A stretch of 64,000 nt of DNA from Eumeta japonica (Eukaryota > Arthropoda > Insecta > Lepidoptera > Psychidae). The stretch is from the NCBI GenBank assembly GCA_005406025.1, contig BGZK01001267.1:115530-179529 (forward strand), in the 5' to 3' direction. Positions within the stretch are counted from its first letter, which is position 1. The number at the start of each line of letters is the position of its first letter. Made by a program: the position numbers and the translations under genes. The notes beneath the pieces are model-generated. The model worked only from the letters and a program-made list of their open reading frames with translations. It had not been told where the DNA came from and did not search any database. Below, in pieces: positions 1-11,984 of the stretch.

Positions 1-1509
1 ATTAACCGAATACAAGTCGGCACGCGCTAAGAGTCGGCACACGTCCAATTCTGTGCAATTATCTGTTTTACAAAAGAGAATGGATGTTAGTGCGCGAATC
101 CGACTTAATACGATCGGCTAATAGGGATGGCGCTATTCAAAAACGAAGGATTACATTTCAAATTAAAAACATTACGTAAATACTCATTGTACACATCTAT
201 CTTTACGCGTGTTATGAATAAATTGATTTCAATTATGTAAAAGACCAATGACTTCTAAAGCGTAAGCTTAAGTTGAAGCACATTTTAAAAATATATTTAA
301 TAACATTTTAAGGTAAGAATAGAAACTTTCTGAAGTTATAGTAATTAGTAAAATATTATTGCTGTCTTTATTTATTTCAGATTTCCAAAAGATTCTACGA
401 AACGGGAATTATAGACAAAAGCAATTCGTCTAGAAAGGGATGAGAGTGACTGGAACCCAAAACCTAACTCCAGAACATGTTCCATACATTTTAATGATCA
501 CGATATTTATAATCGAAGCAAGGATTGAAAATGTTAATAAAAATTGCAGTTCCAGCTTGTACGATAAATTTTATTTTTCCTTATCATAAAAAACGCAAAT
601 CAAAATTACCGTTCAAAAAATTTTTTTGGAAAAATCATCTTTAGAAATCTTAATGCAAAAGTAACTTTGAAAAGTTTGTTGAATAGAATTATAATTGTCA
701 TAGATGATAAGTACGAACGAGAAGTCGGTTTCATTAAAAGACAACCAGCAATCATTGATATCATGCCAAAACAAAGAAAATGTTGAACCTTGTTTTATGT
801 GCAACCAAAAAAATGACAATAACGGAATGGTTTCTGGTTCCTGGTTGCATCGACAAGAGTAACCCTGGAATGATAAGTCTATTAAGTCATTTTTTTAAAT
901 CAACCATGTCTTATTTTTTAATGCAACAAAAAACCTAATTCAAGCTTTCTATTACATTAAAGATTAAGAGTCATATTAATAAAATTAAAACAATAAGAAT
1001 ATTTGTTTGTTCTTCAGATCAATTGCCCTAGATGTGGATTCAATTTGTATATACCGATAATTTCGAGAGAAATAATCTCGATTCATATACTAAAATTTCC
1101 AACCTGTCAGTAGACAGTTGTACTGCCCACTGACTGGTTTTAGATACAAACAGAGTTTCATACAGTACCCCTTTATATATTGCATGTGGTGAAACAGATT
1201 CTATTTGTTAAACACTTAAAAATACTATTTGAAAAATAATGGCGCTTAAGACATTATTAGCAAAAAAAGATTATCTGAAATACGAAGATTAAATCGTAGC
1301 AGTCAAAGGTTATTTAAGAAGAAAATATCATTAAAAGGACTTCTTGTTAATTTGAAAAAAAAAACATTAAATATATTAGGTAAAAATTATCAATACTCAA
1401 AAGTATCGGATGTCGCCAGTGACATTGTCTCGAACATTTTGAAGAAACAAAGGCAAAAGGGAAATAAAAAGTATATTGTAAAGTATACAGCAATTGGTGA
1501 GGAATACAG
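1..1509. other. AT-rich sequence, no gene recognised
   Basis: All short open frames here are AT-rich and resemble no protein I know. The far 5' part of the P-type transposon that follows may begin in this stretch, because degraded frames around 1320-1500 run into it, but I cannot define a border or an inverted terminal repeat. Confidence 0.5.
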
Positions 1510-2812
1510 TTGAGGCAAAAAAAAATATTGATCGCAGACAAGGGCATAATAGAGCGGCGTTACTTCCAGGAACTCTTGACAGTACAAGAAAATATTGGTT
1601 TGCATTTGGCAAATAAAGTTACAACGAGGCATCTTTGTTTTAAAAATAGCATCATGAATGTAAAATTAGCAACACAATTACTAAGCAACAGTAACATTAT
1701 ATTCGGAGTAATTAAAGTTACCTGAGTTCGAAAATGCCTCTGCGACCATATTTCATCCAAATAATGTACATTATTTTCGACGTATTAAATTCTAGTTCTC
1801 TGACACAACGAAGACATCCCATATCATTAAAAACAAAACACAATATTTTATCTTTTCTTGAAATTGTGAAATCGTGTATACAAAAAATGAAGATAAGAGT
1901 ACGAACAACGACTAAGAAGTAACCCAATGAACGAAAAATTATATTTTTGACCACTTATGAAAATCTTGTGATAGAGACTAATTCAAAAACGGGGTTTTTA
2001 GGTATTTTGATTTGTATTAAAAGCTTTAAATATATATTTTCAAGATATGGTCGAGGAAAGACAGGTTTTAAAGTTTAAAGTGTCGTATAAATTGAACTAA
2101 GACCACAGTGATTTATTTTTTGGCATAATTCCTAACCATGGACAAGGTAACAATTTAGGATTTCAATCAAAATTAACTGGTAATTCGGTTCCTTTAGAAC
2201 ATACCCCTATACTTAATTGCGCTCCTCGAATAGTACTAATTAATAAGACAATTATTGGCTACAGGTTTGATAATGAATCTCAACTCAGCGTTGATGTGCA
2301 CTCCAGTAGTAAAGATCAAAATAATTGTGACGGTTTTGTACACATGCTCGATGCCACCACTTCACTACCAAAAACCGTAGAGCAAATTGTTGGACATATA
2401 GCAGTTTTCATTGCGAGAAAACTCAATTTCAATATCAAATGCGAAGAATGCACATTGTCTTTGTTTGCAAATGAGAAACTATACTTTCATAAATTGATCA
2501 CTTTAAAAGATGTCGGTGGACTGATGTTTCCCTCCCTTCCCGATACATACAAAATAAGAGTTCCTCCCTGATGAAATATGTCACCGCTCTGAGTCAATTA
2601 TAAGAAATATATTAAATTTGAAACTGTCTAATGTTTGTCCACCAAACATAATTTACATTTACATTTCATATCGAACGAATGTTTTCAAAATGTTGCGACT
2701 TGTAATGATTTATTTGATTCCTTAAAAAAACACTTTTTAGATCGTAGTCACGATATTTACTTAATCGAGGAATACGTGAGAGCTCCACAATATAAAAGCT
2801 TAATAAATTGAC
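1510..2812 (+). pseudogene. P-superfamily (THAP9-like) transposase remnant
   Basis: Decayed C-terminal part of a P-element/THAP9-type DNA transposase. Visible pieces in order: near 1600-1690 a block reading GLHLANKVTTRH then MNVKLATQLLSNS, typical of the family's central region; near 2080-2160, in shifted frames, a D-x-x-D-LFFG-I-I..G..NN block corresponding to the family's DHLELFF..IR..GG.NNNP motif; then an open stretch 2296-2571 with IVGHIAVFIARKL, a CEEC pair and ITLKDVGGLMFPS, matching the usual YIAGFVxRKL...C..C...L..LKDRGGL.YPS end; and 2640-2812 a degraded tail. Several stops and frameshifts break it, so it cannot make a working transposase. No THAP zinc finger and no terminal repeats were found. 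Recognition is from remembered family motifs, not a search. Confidence 0.75.
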
Positions 2813-3689
2813 CATTTATCGTGGCGCATAAATAAATATCTACACTTTTGTTATTTTCATTTCTGTGTGAACTGTTTCGCATATATTTAATTTTCCTGTA
2901 AATTTGTGTACTATTATAAGAAAGTAATATCAAGTTTTTTTATTGATTTTGATTCACTAAATGTTAAATCAAAATTTTTGTTTACGTCAATGAATATTTA
3001 ATATATGTAATTGTAACCTTTGATTATTAGATTAATGTAATATAGAAATATATATGTTTTTAATTGTAATTAATTTTATTTAAATTCACACTTTTTGCAT
3101 AAAATTTGCCTTTTTATGGCTACCGTCGACGGCTCTTTTATAACACCACCTTGACTAAAATGCTTTTCATTAAATTTTTGTTCATACAATTTTATAGATT
3201 TAAGTATGTATTCGTAAATTTTGTTTTTTAAATAATACTTTTATTAATAATATTCATTTGTTTCTAATTTTATTAGAATGTTTTATAAATTTATTAATTT
3301 TAAAATATTTCGTAATTTTTTAGCAATATTAAAATTAAAACATATGAGACATATAAAAGCAAAAGCAGCAATATCCAAAATTATAACAAACGAACTTTTT
3401 GATTTATAAAAACATCTTGGCAAACCGTTATTATGTATTAAAAATAATATTGTACTAAATCCCACAATATCCCATATAAAATGTCAAGAAAAATCAACAA
3501 GTTGTAGCAAACACAGCAAAATCCAATAGTGTAATATTCAAAACTTGCAATATCCAATTCAGCCAATCATAGATAAGTAAACATGTAGCAATTAGTATGG
3601 CTATTGTTGTCGTCAAAGTAAGAATCCTCCGTGATATTTAATTGTTTTAAACCATATTTGAGTTTATCATTAAAATTTAAATGTGCCTT
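2813..3689. other. AT-rich spacer
   Basis: Very AT-rich with poly-T and poly-A runs. No coding sequence or clear repeat seen. Confidence 0.5.
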
Positions 3690-5775
3690 TATGAAGATGG
3701 AAGGTTTCCCCATCCCTGTAACTGATAATAAAGCTAGAAAACATTTATTACAACCAGAAAATGGAAGCGTAACTTGGCCAAAACTGTAGGTTAGTATAAT
3801 AAAACTTAATAATTTTGATCATTTATTTAAGCGAAGTGAAGATACTAAGTGAATATACAAGTGAATAAGTTAAACATGGAGTTGACCATAAAACTGATAC
3901 TGATAGCATCTAACATAAAATAAAAGATTATCATATACTATGTTAGATAAATTCTATTTTATTAATTAACTGTACTTATAAATTTCAACAAGTCTGCCCA
4001 TGCATCCGTTTTTATTTTATTTAGTCTTGATTTCTTACTATCAATGTACTTGTTGGTCTGTAGATGAATTAAATAACATTTTTTCAGGTATTCGGCCAAA
4101 ACCTTTAAGCAGACCAAAATGTCTACATAAAAGACATTTAGTTATGCATCTTTGTCAATGGTAGATGTTAAACATTTTTGATGGATTTTATAAATATAAA
4201 GAAAAATCTAAACAAGATGTTTATATATTAAAGCACTGTTCGGTCAAAAGTCTGTCTGTAGACCAACTACGCATAAACACGCAAAATTTTTCGAACTAAG
4301 TATTTCGTGTTCAGTTTGTCTCAAAAGAAACGCTTGCAAGTATGTCAGACGTTCTTTTAAAATATTACAGATAACTAAATACCGAGTTCAGACCATAATG
4401 AAAGAATATTTTAAGACAGAAACACTACTAAAAGAGAGAGGTGGAGATCGTCTCAAAAGTACCAAAAACAATCAATAATGACTTTATAAAAAGTTTAATT
4501 GTGATGAGCCACACTATTGTCGAGGGAAGACAACACGTTATTATTTACCTGCGGAATTAAGCACCAGTAAATTATGTAAAATGTATAATGCTGAAGTTAA
4601 TGATGATTTGAAAGTGAAGCCCTATATTTTCAACAAAAGTTCAATCTCGGATTTGGTTCTCCCAGAACGGATGTCTGTTCAACATGCTTACAGTTCAAAG
4701 AAAAATGAAAAATGAACAAAATGGAGGAATACGTAATGAACTAATGATTAGACAAAGAATACATAAATTAAAGGCAAAAGCATTTTTAATTATGTTAAAG
4801 AGGAAAGGACAGATCTGGTAACACTAACATTTGATTGCCAGAAAATTTAATTTTACCTAAAGTTCCTGATCAGTCTGCGTACTATTCGCGAGTATTTAAC
4901 TTATTTAACTGTACCGTTGTGAAAGGATCTTCTAAAAGCAAATTAGGACCCGAAAATGTTGTTTCATATTGTTGGACTGAAAATATGTTCCCGAAGGCAT
5001 CAAATCAAATTTCTTCCATAGTTTACCATAGATTACAGACTTTAAATTTCACTGCTAATATCAGCTCAGTACGTCTTATTGCAGATGGCTGTGCAGGCCA
5101 AAACAAAACAGTACGTTATTGGCGATGTGTTCAAAGTGGCTAACGGAAGCACCAAACACGTAAAATGTCTGGAAGTTATCTTTCCGGTTGTTGGTCACCA
5201 TATATACCACCAGACAGAGTATTTGCTTTAATTGAAAAAAGTGAAGAAGCGAGAGATAATAGCCAACCCTCAAGAATATTTAGAAATTATATCACAATTT
5301 AGTTCCGTAATACATTTAGGTACTGATTGTAAAGTGTTTGATTGGAAAGATGCAATGACAAATATTATGAAACCTGTGGGTAAATGGCATTTTAAATTTT
5401 CAATGTGCAAAAGATACACTTTAAAAGATCAAAAGAATTGGTAATGTATTAAAGGAAATATCCATTACAAAATGGATGACGGAACAGTAAAAATGTAAAT
5501 ATTACAGGAGCACTTTCATCTGACATGAATCCTAAAGAAATTCCGCCAGGAAATAATGTTAGTAGCTGTAAAGCAGTAGATGTTCGAAAATTATTAATAG
5601 CTCATTATGGCGATGAGTGGCAAAATATTGCCAAACTGAATTTCTTTGTCCCTTTACTAAGTAACATACAAGTACCTGATAATGATGAACAATGTGAACC
5701 TGAGACCCAGGATATATCAAATATTATTTGTGAGCCGCAAGAAGAAAATGATGAGTTGATTGTTTTAATTAATAA
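3690..5775 (+). pseudogene. DUF7869-type mobile-element protein, broken
   Basis: Remnant of a protein family that is repeated many times in insect genomes and carries the region I know as DUF7869. Pieces in order: about 3690-3790 an N-terminal fragment (MEGFPIPVTDNKARKHL); 4435-4680 a block with KFNCDEPHYCRGKTTRYYL, then LCKMYNAE; about 4680-4830 a degraded stretch leading to ERTDLVTLTFDCQKN; 4835-5143 open, with LPKVPDQSAYYSR and the hallmark ADGCAGQNK; 5232-5444 with NPQEYLEI and KWHFKF; 5525-5775 an acidic C-terminal part with LLIAHYGDEW and LNFF. Frameshifts near 4690, 4830, 5130 and 5445 and internal stops disable it. The role of the intact protein is unknown to me; multi-copy occurrence suggests a transposase or other mobile-element protein. 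No terminal repeats identified. Confidence 0.7.
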
Positions 5776-6432
5776 ATTAGCACTTTATAAATTTATTTCA
5801 CTCATTTATATAATATATACCATAACATTCTAAAATATGTCTATAGCATTCAAATATTTATATTTGTATGTGATCTATTTAAAAGTATCAAAATATTTAT
5901 CGATGTAGTTACGGTCACCAGTATGGCGTCGTTTGTAGCAAAACAGCATTATACGGGTATTTGAATTCCATAAACAGCAATATCCACATGTTAAGTACAA
6001 ACACATCAATATCCGATATTTTTATCCTTTTTTTTAATTTGAGTGATAATTAATTTTAAAATTTCTTTACTAATATTATTCAAAATCAATTGATTTTTCA
6101 ACTAGATTGATATTAAGGTGTATCTACAAATATACAGTTGATTAGAATTAATTTATCGGTTTACTCAAAATGTCTAAAACTGGATCTTGCTACTTTTGCT
6201 TTTATATGATTCATATTTTCTGTGTGTCAGTCTGTATTATGCAACATCGAGTCGCACAATTTGATCCTTTCGTCCACTTTGCTCAAGTCTAAACGATGTT
6301 GAACTTCGTACGTCCTTTTTCTGCTACTGTGCAGCTCTTCTTAAGGGCTTGTATTCGAAGTAGCGACTGCTCGTACCGGTTACGACAGTCTTCATGTCAC
6401 TTACCAGTCCTTGCCAGCTATCGCGCCGATCA
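5776..6432. other. AT-rich spacer
   Basis: No gene recognised. The 6230-6430 part, read on the minus strand, may extend the coiled-coil fragment that follows at 6433-6639. Confidence 0.4.
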
Positions 6433-6639
6433 CTAGTCACTACATTTAATATCTATTTCGGCCAATACATTCTTTAATTTACTGTTCATAAATATGATCG
6501 ATCTTATTTCAGTCTCGTGATCATCGCGCTCGCTCATAAGGCATTCACACATTTTTTTGGACGCCTTCAATTCTAGGAACGTAGCTTTAAATTTTTGTTC
6601 TAAGTCACGAATGGTAGGTCTACAACTCATGATTTCCAA
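6433..6639 (-). pseudogene. Coiled-coil fragment, possibly mobile-element ORF1-like
   Basis: A 68-residue minus-strand open frame rich in Lys and Glu (LEQKFKATFLELKASKK, ERDDHETEI) with a heptad-like pattern. It resembles coiled-coil proteins frequently found as multi-copy genes in Lepidoptera, sometimes with a downstream zinc finger, and often linked to retroelements. A further degraded stretch (YEQSLLRIQALKK) follows downstream on the same strand at about 6300-6360 after a frameshift. No start context, partner reverse transcriptase or element border is seen. It could also be chance, so this call is weak. Confidence 0.3.
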
Positions 6640-6945
6640 AGTGAACGAATCAAAAGGTCAGCTTGTCATTTAGTAATTATTACAATATATATATACGTGC
6701 ACTGTTACTGAAACTTCACAAAACTTCTAATAAAATAAATTTCATAAGTGTATTTCAAAATTAAAAAAAATTAATCATATGCTAGAAGAAATTCGAAACC
6801 AGGTACCACGTAATGCCATACAAGTGAGCTAATCGTACAATGGGTTCTAAAACGAAATTAGTCAGGTTATAGTTCAAACAAACAGAATTATGTTGCAATA
6901 TTTTAAAATTATTATCATTATCATATCATCATATATATAAATACC

Positions 6946-7661
6946 ATAAGATAAATATATTTGCCTCCCTTTTTAGAAAAAAACTCACAATCATTCCACA
7001 TAAATTTTAAATAATTTCATAGATAATTGCTTGCTCTACCGACATCAAAAACTAAAAAAAATATTATTGCTTTTGTTTTTATAAATTAATTAATTATTAA
7101 AACTGTACATGTGCTGCCATCTGACTACTTTAATTTTGAAACAACATCAACATGATTAACGGTCGGTAAAAAGACACAATACAGCAACGCTGCCATCTAA
7201 CGGCTTTCATTTTGAAACAACGTCAATATGATTAACGGTCGGTAATTTTATTGTTTAAATATTTCTTCCATCTGCCATCTGAGCTTCATAATGTAATACA
7301 ACGAAAAGAATAACGTTATAAATAGTGGGCAAAATTAGAAACGAATTGAATATCTGCAATAAATTTAGATTCATTAAATTGAATTGAATGTTTACTTACA
7401 TAATAAATCCAAAAACGATAAAATAGAATGCCTAGGCGACGAACACTGGAAAATCAAGCAGAAAGACGTCGAAGTAAGTCAAATTGTATCAGATGAATAT
7501 ATAAATATACATATATATTTAAAATATTGTTTACGAACAAATTTTGTAATAAGAAGGAAATAAAATATTTAAAATATAGTAAAATAAATATTTACATTGA
7601 TTTTGTAATTGTTAATTATTAAACATAATTTGTGTTAATTATTCGCACAGGGTACGTCTAG
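6946..7661 (+). mobile_element. Helitron-like element, copy 1
   Basis: A roughly 0.7-kb block ending in GGGTACGTCTAG followed by T, as expected for a Helitron 3' end (CTRR, then a T of the A/T target). Inside, GCTGCCATCT occurs three times about 80 bp apart (7113, 7191, 7271), each followed by similar sequence ending in ATTAACGGTCGGTAA for the first two. At 7428 an ATG opens MPRRRTLENQAERRR, which looks like the start of a Helitron Rep-helicase, and at 7474 the frame meets a consensus splice donor GTAAGT. The rest of the protein is missing. The 5' border is uncertain; it is set where similarity to the next copy begins. Confidence 0.5.
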
Positions 7662-7674
7662 TACATATTAATAC

Positions 7675-7958
7675 GCTAAGTTTAAGATGTTTGCCTCCGT
7701 TCTTAAAAAAAACCTCACAATTACTCCACATAAATTTTATATCATTTCATAGATAATTGCTTGCTCTACCGGCATCAACAACTATAAAAATTATTATTGC
7801 TTTTGTTCTTGTAAATTAATTAATTATTTAAATTATATATATGTGCTGCCATCCGACGACTTTAATTTTGAAAAAAGGAATTAATATTTACAGTAATTTT
7901 GTAAACAGATAATTATTATACATAATTTGTGCAAATACTTTGCACAGGGTAGGTTTAG
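7675..7958 (+). mobile_element. Helitron-like element, copy 2, internally deleted
   Basis: A second member of the family at 6946-7661, in the same orientation and only a few bases downstream. The first about 190 bp (TTGCCTCC...CTCACAATTACTCCACAT...GCTTGCTCTACCGGCATC...GCTGCCATC) match copy 1. The sequence then jumps to copy 1's last about 75 bp and ends GCACAGGGTAGGTTTAG, with T next. About 430 bp of the interior, including the MPRRR frame, is missing. Confidence 0.55.
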
Positions 7959-8628
7959 TTATCATTCAATAGTATATGCTACCCGTATATATAGACCCCA
8001 CCATATAAACAAAACAAGTAAATTGATAAAAATTATAAATTTAATACATAAAAATTAAAGTTAATTCTGTTACTTGTCAGTTTTATCGAAACTACCTCAC
8101 AGATACGATTACTTTATTATTATTTTTTATTAATAATCTGTTTTTACGGTAGATATTAGTTAACCGAAAGAGATAAATTATATACACACAGTGTTACATG
8201 GAATTAGTAATGTTCTACGATAGATTAAATAAGGTGACCAAATTTAAAATTATTGGTCTTGTATTCAGTGTTTGTAAAAAATAGATATAGTGATCAAATT
8301 AAATATATAAATCAATCTGCTTATATACAATTTTGGGTTTATTCTTTATTATTAACACAAACATTTAAAATAGTTATTTGCAATTTTCCCGATCAGTTGT
8401 GAAGCAAGCATGAATATACGTAGGTACGTCCTGCGCGGCAGTCAGAACTTGCATCTACATTGATAGAATTTTTTTTCCAATGCTGTGGAACCATTTAAAT
8501 TGTGCAGTTTGACGAAATACGTTCGAAGGACGTAGTTGAACAAGAAGTAAGAGAGATATTATTAAAAAATATGGAAAACAATTGACTCTAAAGGCCAACT
8601 CTGCATGGAACTTCCCGCAAATTTTATC
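7959..8628. other. AT-rich spacer
   Basis: No gene seen. The last about 50 bp already resemble the end of a 153-bp repeat unit. Confidence 0.4.
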
Positions 8629-9080
8629 CGTTTCGTAGTTATTTCAAAAAAAGGTTTGTTTCGATTTCTTTCGACAACGATTTCTCGCAAACGAATCAAC
8701 CAATTTTGACCCGTTTTACGGCAATTGATGTGTTTTTACAAGGTCAAGAGCTGGTTAGAATTTGAAATCGATCGGTCAAGCCGTTTCGTAGTTATTCCAA
8801 AAAAACTGTTTTTTCGATTTTTTCGACAACGATTTCTCACAAACGAAACAACCGATTTTGACCCAGTTTGCGGCAATCCACGTGTTTTTAATAGGTTAAG
8901 AGCTGATTATATTTTGGAATTGATCGGTGAAGCCATTTTAAAGTTATTTTGAAAAAACCACTTTCAAAAAATTTTTTTTATTAATTTTTTGAAAATTTCT
9001 CAAAATCTACCGGTCCAAATCGACCCAAACTTTCAGGAAATCTAAGTTTGGTGAAACTTTGGAATGCCGTTTAGTGGGCT
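8629..9080 (+). repeat. 153-bp tandem repeat inside a retroposon-like tail
   Basis: Two units start with CGTTTCGTAGTTATT at 8629 and 8782, and a diverged third starts at 8934, giving a spacing of 152-153 bp. Each unit contains TCGACAACGATTTCTC and ACCGATTTTGACCC-like phrases. The block runs into a CA-rich run (ACACACACACATCCACAC, about 9130) and a GACGTCGAGATCTGATG-like end near 9210, a pattern I associate with insect retroposon tails. An open frame across the second unit is not a gene. Confidence 0.6.
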
Positions 9081-9244
9081 CGATTCGGTTAAGCCGTTTA
9101 AAAGTTATAAGAGGTTTACATACATCCACGCATACACACACACATCCACACAGTCATACGGACATCATCTCAGGGATGATCAGGGAAGCTTCCTAGACCC
9201 TAAGAACGTCGAGATCTGATGTGTATATGTGTTCTCAAAAAAAG

Positions 9245-9542
9245 CTGTCAATTCTACGTACGTTTCATGCCAACCAGGTACATCCTCAAGATTGGCTGGC
9301 ATGAAACGTACGTAGAATTGACAGTTTAACAGTTAGCGCAATAAGATAGATTATAAAAATAAATAACACTTGCTTAGGTGTTCGATATCTGTCAATTCTC
9401 TGGAATCAATATTCAATCATTTAGATAGAGATTCGTAGTGGAGAGGCAGATTCGAGGGTCAGCGATGGCTTGCAAGCTGCATGTTAATGCATGTTTCAGG
9501 CAAGCGTCTACTATGGATTTCCGCGAATTAACACCTCACACA
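9245..9542. mobile_element. Fold-back MITE, family A, copy 1
   Basis: Begins with an 80-nt hairpin (9245-9324) whose outer 28 bp are a perfect inverted repeat (CTGTCAATTCTACGTACG... against its complement). It continues with a segment shared with three other places in the window: CACTTGCTTAGGTGTTCGAT, GGAATCAATATTCAATCAT, GATTCGAGGGTCAGCGATGG, CATGTTAATGCATG and CGCGAATTAACACCTC. No coding capacity. Same family at 16980, 53310 and 63370. Confidence 0.65.
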
Positions 9543-10389
9543 ATACAACAGTAATTTCGAATATACCAGGTAATGGGCAAATTTAGTACATTTGCCTTGA
9601 TATCTTTTCAAAAATACATTTGTAAAAAAGATATATTTATATTAATTTTTCATTAGCTTTAACTGCAAGTATGTAATGAATTCGTTTCTCTATTATATTG
9701 AGCAATCTCTCTGTTAAATTGCGACTATACTCTCTGTTTTCATTCCGGTGCCACTACCGGTACCAATTCTTGACTCGTTTTAAATTTTAAATCCGATCCT
9801 GTTCTAAAGTTTGATTCCGGCTTCTGTTCAAAAACCCCGTAATTTCTTTTTAATTCTTAAGAAATTCTTTTCACAAAAACGCATATAATTCCATATGAGT
9901 ACAAAAGTTGTAAATATTTTTTCAGTATCCTAAATTATCAAATATTTAAAAACAAAACTTTAATTATAACTTGATTCTTTGTGAAACGTAAAGTAATTTT
10001 ATATAATTTACGAGTAGTACAATTTTAACGAAAATATTGAGGACATCCGGTAACTCCTCCTGCCTCTTGACGCAGCGAATATTGTTACGTTTATCAGAGA
10101 AAATAAATAAAAAACGGTTAGTAATACACTCAAATTAAAATTGAATACATTGTTATAATCATCATACATGACGAGTGATAGTTATTTTTATATTGTTTTA
10201 TGATTTTACTTGGCATTTGACTATTATTTTGTAACTGACATATTTGGCTTCATATGCATTCCCATGAAATACACTGTGGATCATATATGGCTTGGTATGA
10301 ATTAAGGTTGTTTCCTGCTTTTTCCAGAAATGGACCTCTCTTTGTTATATGGTATGGCACACATGATAGACATGTGTATAGCAAACGCT
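9543..10389. other. AT-rich, no gene
   Basis: Low-complexity AT-rich sequence. Around 9740-9840 there is a pyrimidine-leaning phrase with repeated GATTCC/GATCC-like words, similar to the block at 12710-12950 and possibly from the same kind of decayed non-autonomous element. Confidence 0.35.
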
Positions 10390-10610
10390 TGGTGCTAGGC
10401 TGCCGGATCAATAGTGAATCACAATATATGCCGTTATTTGACTTTAAGCTCGCAGTTTCTCAGCACATGCGTAAAGTAGGAAAAGTTGGGTCATTGGCAA
10501 AAAAACGTGGTCGTCCGGCTACCGTCCTCAGAACACCGACATCGAGTAGCGCTGATAACATTTTCCCAAGTGGACAAAAAACAATCGACAACTACATCAA
10601 AACTGCTTAA
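10390..10610 (+). pseudogene. piggyBac-like transposase, C-terminal fragment
   Basis: The frame ending at 10610 reads YMPLFDFKLAVSQHMRKVGK, then KKRGRPATV. This matches the end of the catalytic region of piggyBac/PGBD-type transposases, where a (L/F)DF(K/R)L...V...K.....KRGRP segment precedes the C-terminal zinc-binding part. The Cys-rich finger is missing, as is everything upstream: the DDD catalytic region is not in the window. Bases 10254-10389 are open in the same frame, but their content looks like repeat sequence rather than transposase. It is a dead fragment, and no TTAA-flanked ends were identified. Confidence 0.6.
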
Positions 10611-11473
10611 ACTTTCGTTCTGTCACCAAGTGTGAAAAATGTCAAGTTTATTTATTGATAAAAGTAATTGCTTTAAAGTTTTGTACAAAATATAGTTGTA
10701 CATTTACTGAACGCATACGAAGCCATATATGATTTCATATTATTTTACTTTAATGCATACAAAGCCATATAGGGCTTCCTAATTTAATTTCTTACATATT
10801 AGGTATACATTTATTTTTTCCGTGTCTCACGACTAAATAAATTTAACGTAAGATAATTGTACATATAAATATTTTTGTATTTCCTTAATAATTTATGCAG
10901 CAAGGGGTTAAAAACCTACTCTTTTTTTGAAGTTGATTAAAAAATATTTTGACGTGCCAATTTTCGTAGTGGTCGGATAAACGGTAGCACAAACAAACTC
11001 TCCACAAAAATAAGTATACATTCTAAACGTGGTGATCCATTGAACGGTATGGAAGTTGGTAGGTTTCAATGTTACCTGGTGGCAAGTAAGAGACAAAGGG
11101 AATTGGACAAAAACCTCTTACATGCAAAAATACACATACCGGTCATTTTTTATGTGACTGGTTAAATAGTGTTGGAATAATATATATATATATACAACAC
11201 ACATACCTGTTCATTTGTACTTAACAAAAATAACTTTTGATAAATACATCATTTGATGTATTTAGCAAAAGTACAACAAAAGTTATTTTCATAGTTTTAT
11301 AAATTTTTCATTAAATTAATATTTAAAATCGAAATTCTTATATTTACAGCATACTAAAGTAAATAGATGACCTAATTTTCCATTTTTCAAACAGCAACTT
11401 CTTTGATCGAGTATAGATTCATAGGAAATGAAGTGTGACATATAGACGGACAGAGTGACGCGAGGCTTTTTAC
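10611..11473. other. AT-rich spacer with a short repeated word
   Basis: GCATACGAAGCCATATATG (10713) and GCATACAAAGCCATATAGG (10755) are near-copies; a related complementary word lies at about 10236-10258. They flank the piggyBac-like fragment on both sides and may be subterminal repeats of that element. The remainder is AT-rich without a gene. Confidence 0.4.
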
Positions 11474-11888
11474 AAGCATTCCATTTTGTCATCAGATATC
11501 CGGGACGCTGAGACTATTTCTAACGGTATATACGGCCTAACCATCATGCCGGATAGGCCAAGTCCGATTTGATAGGCATTCCGTTTTGTCGTCGGATGTC
11601 CGGGACGCTGAAACTATTTTTAACGGTAGACATGGCCTTACCGTCACGCCAGATAGGCCTAGTCCGATTTGATAGGCATTCCGTTTTGTCGTCGGATGTC
11701 CGGGACGCTGAAACTATTTCTAACGGTAGACATGGCCTTACCGTCGCACCGGATAGGCCTAGTCCGATTTGGTAGGCTTTCCGTTTTGTCGTCGGATGTC
11801 CGGAACGCTGAAACTATTCCTAACGGTACACAAGGCCGTACCGTCACGCCAGATAGGCCTAGTCCGATTTGATAGGCATTCCGTTTCG
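11474..11888 (+). repeat. 100-bp tandem repeat, about 4 units
   Basis: The phrase AGTCCGATTTG recurs at 11561, 11661, 11761 and 11861, an exact 100-bp period, with a partial, more diverged unit before the first. Each unit carries GGCATTCCGTTTTGTCGTCG, GTCCGGGACGCTGA and GGCCTTACCGTC. Units differ by a few substitutions and no indels. Overlapping open frames on both strands are artefacts: 100 is not a multiple of 3, so the frames shift from unit to unit. Confidence 0.9.
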
Positions 11889-11984
11889 TTTAAATATTGC
11901 GATAATTTTTATCAACCGATAAAATATTTGACAATTGTGATTAAATATTTGTCAATACAAATGGTGGTGTTGTAGCCTAATTGA

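Noticed and set aside
8725..8952. 75-residue frame
   Set aside because: Falls in the 153-bp tandem repeat; Phe/Arg-rich with no domain.
11569..11975. Repeated MIGIPFCRRMSGTLK-type peptides
   Set aside because: They come from the 100-bp tandem repeat and shift frame each unit.
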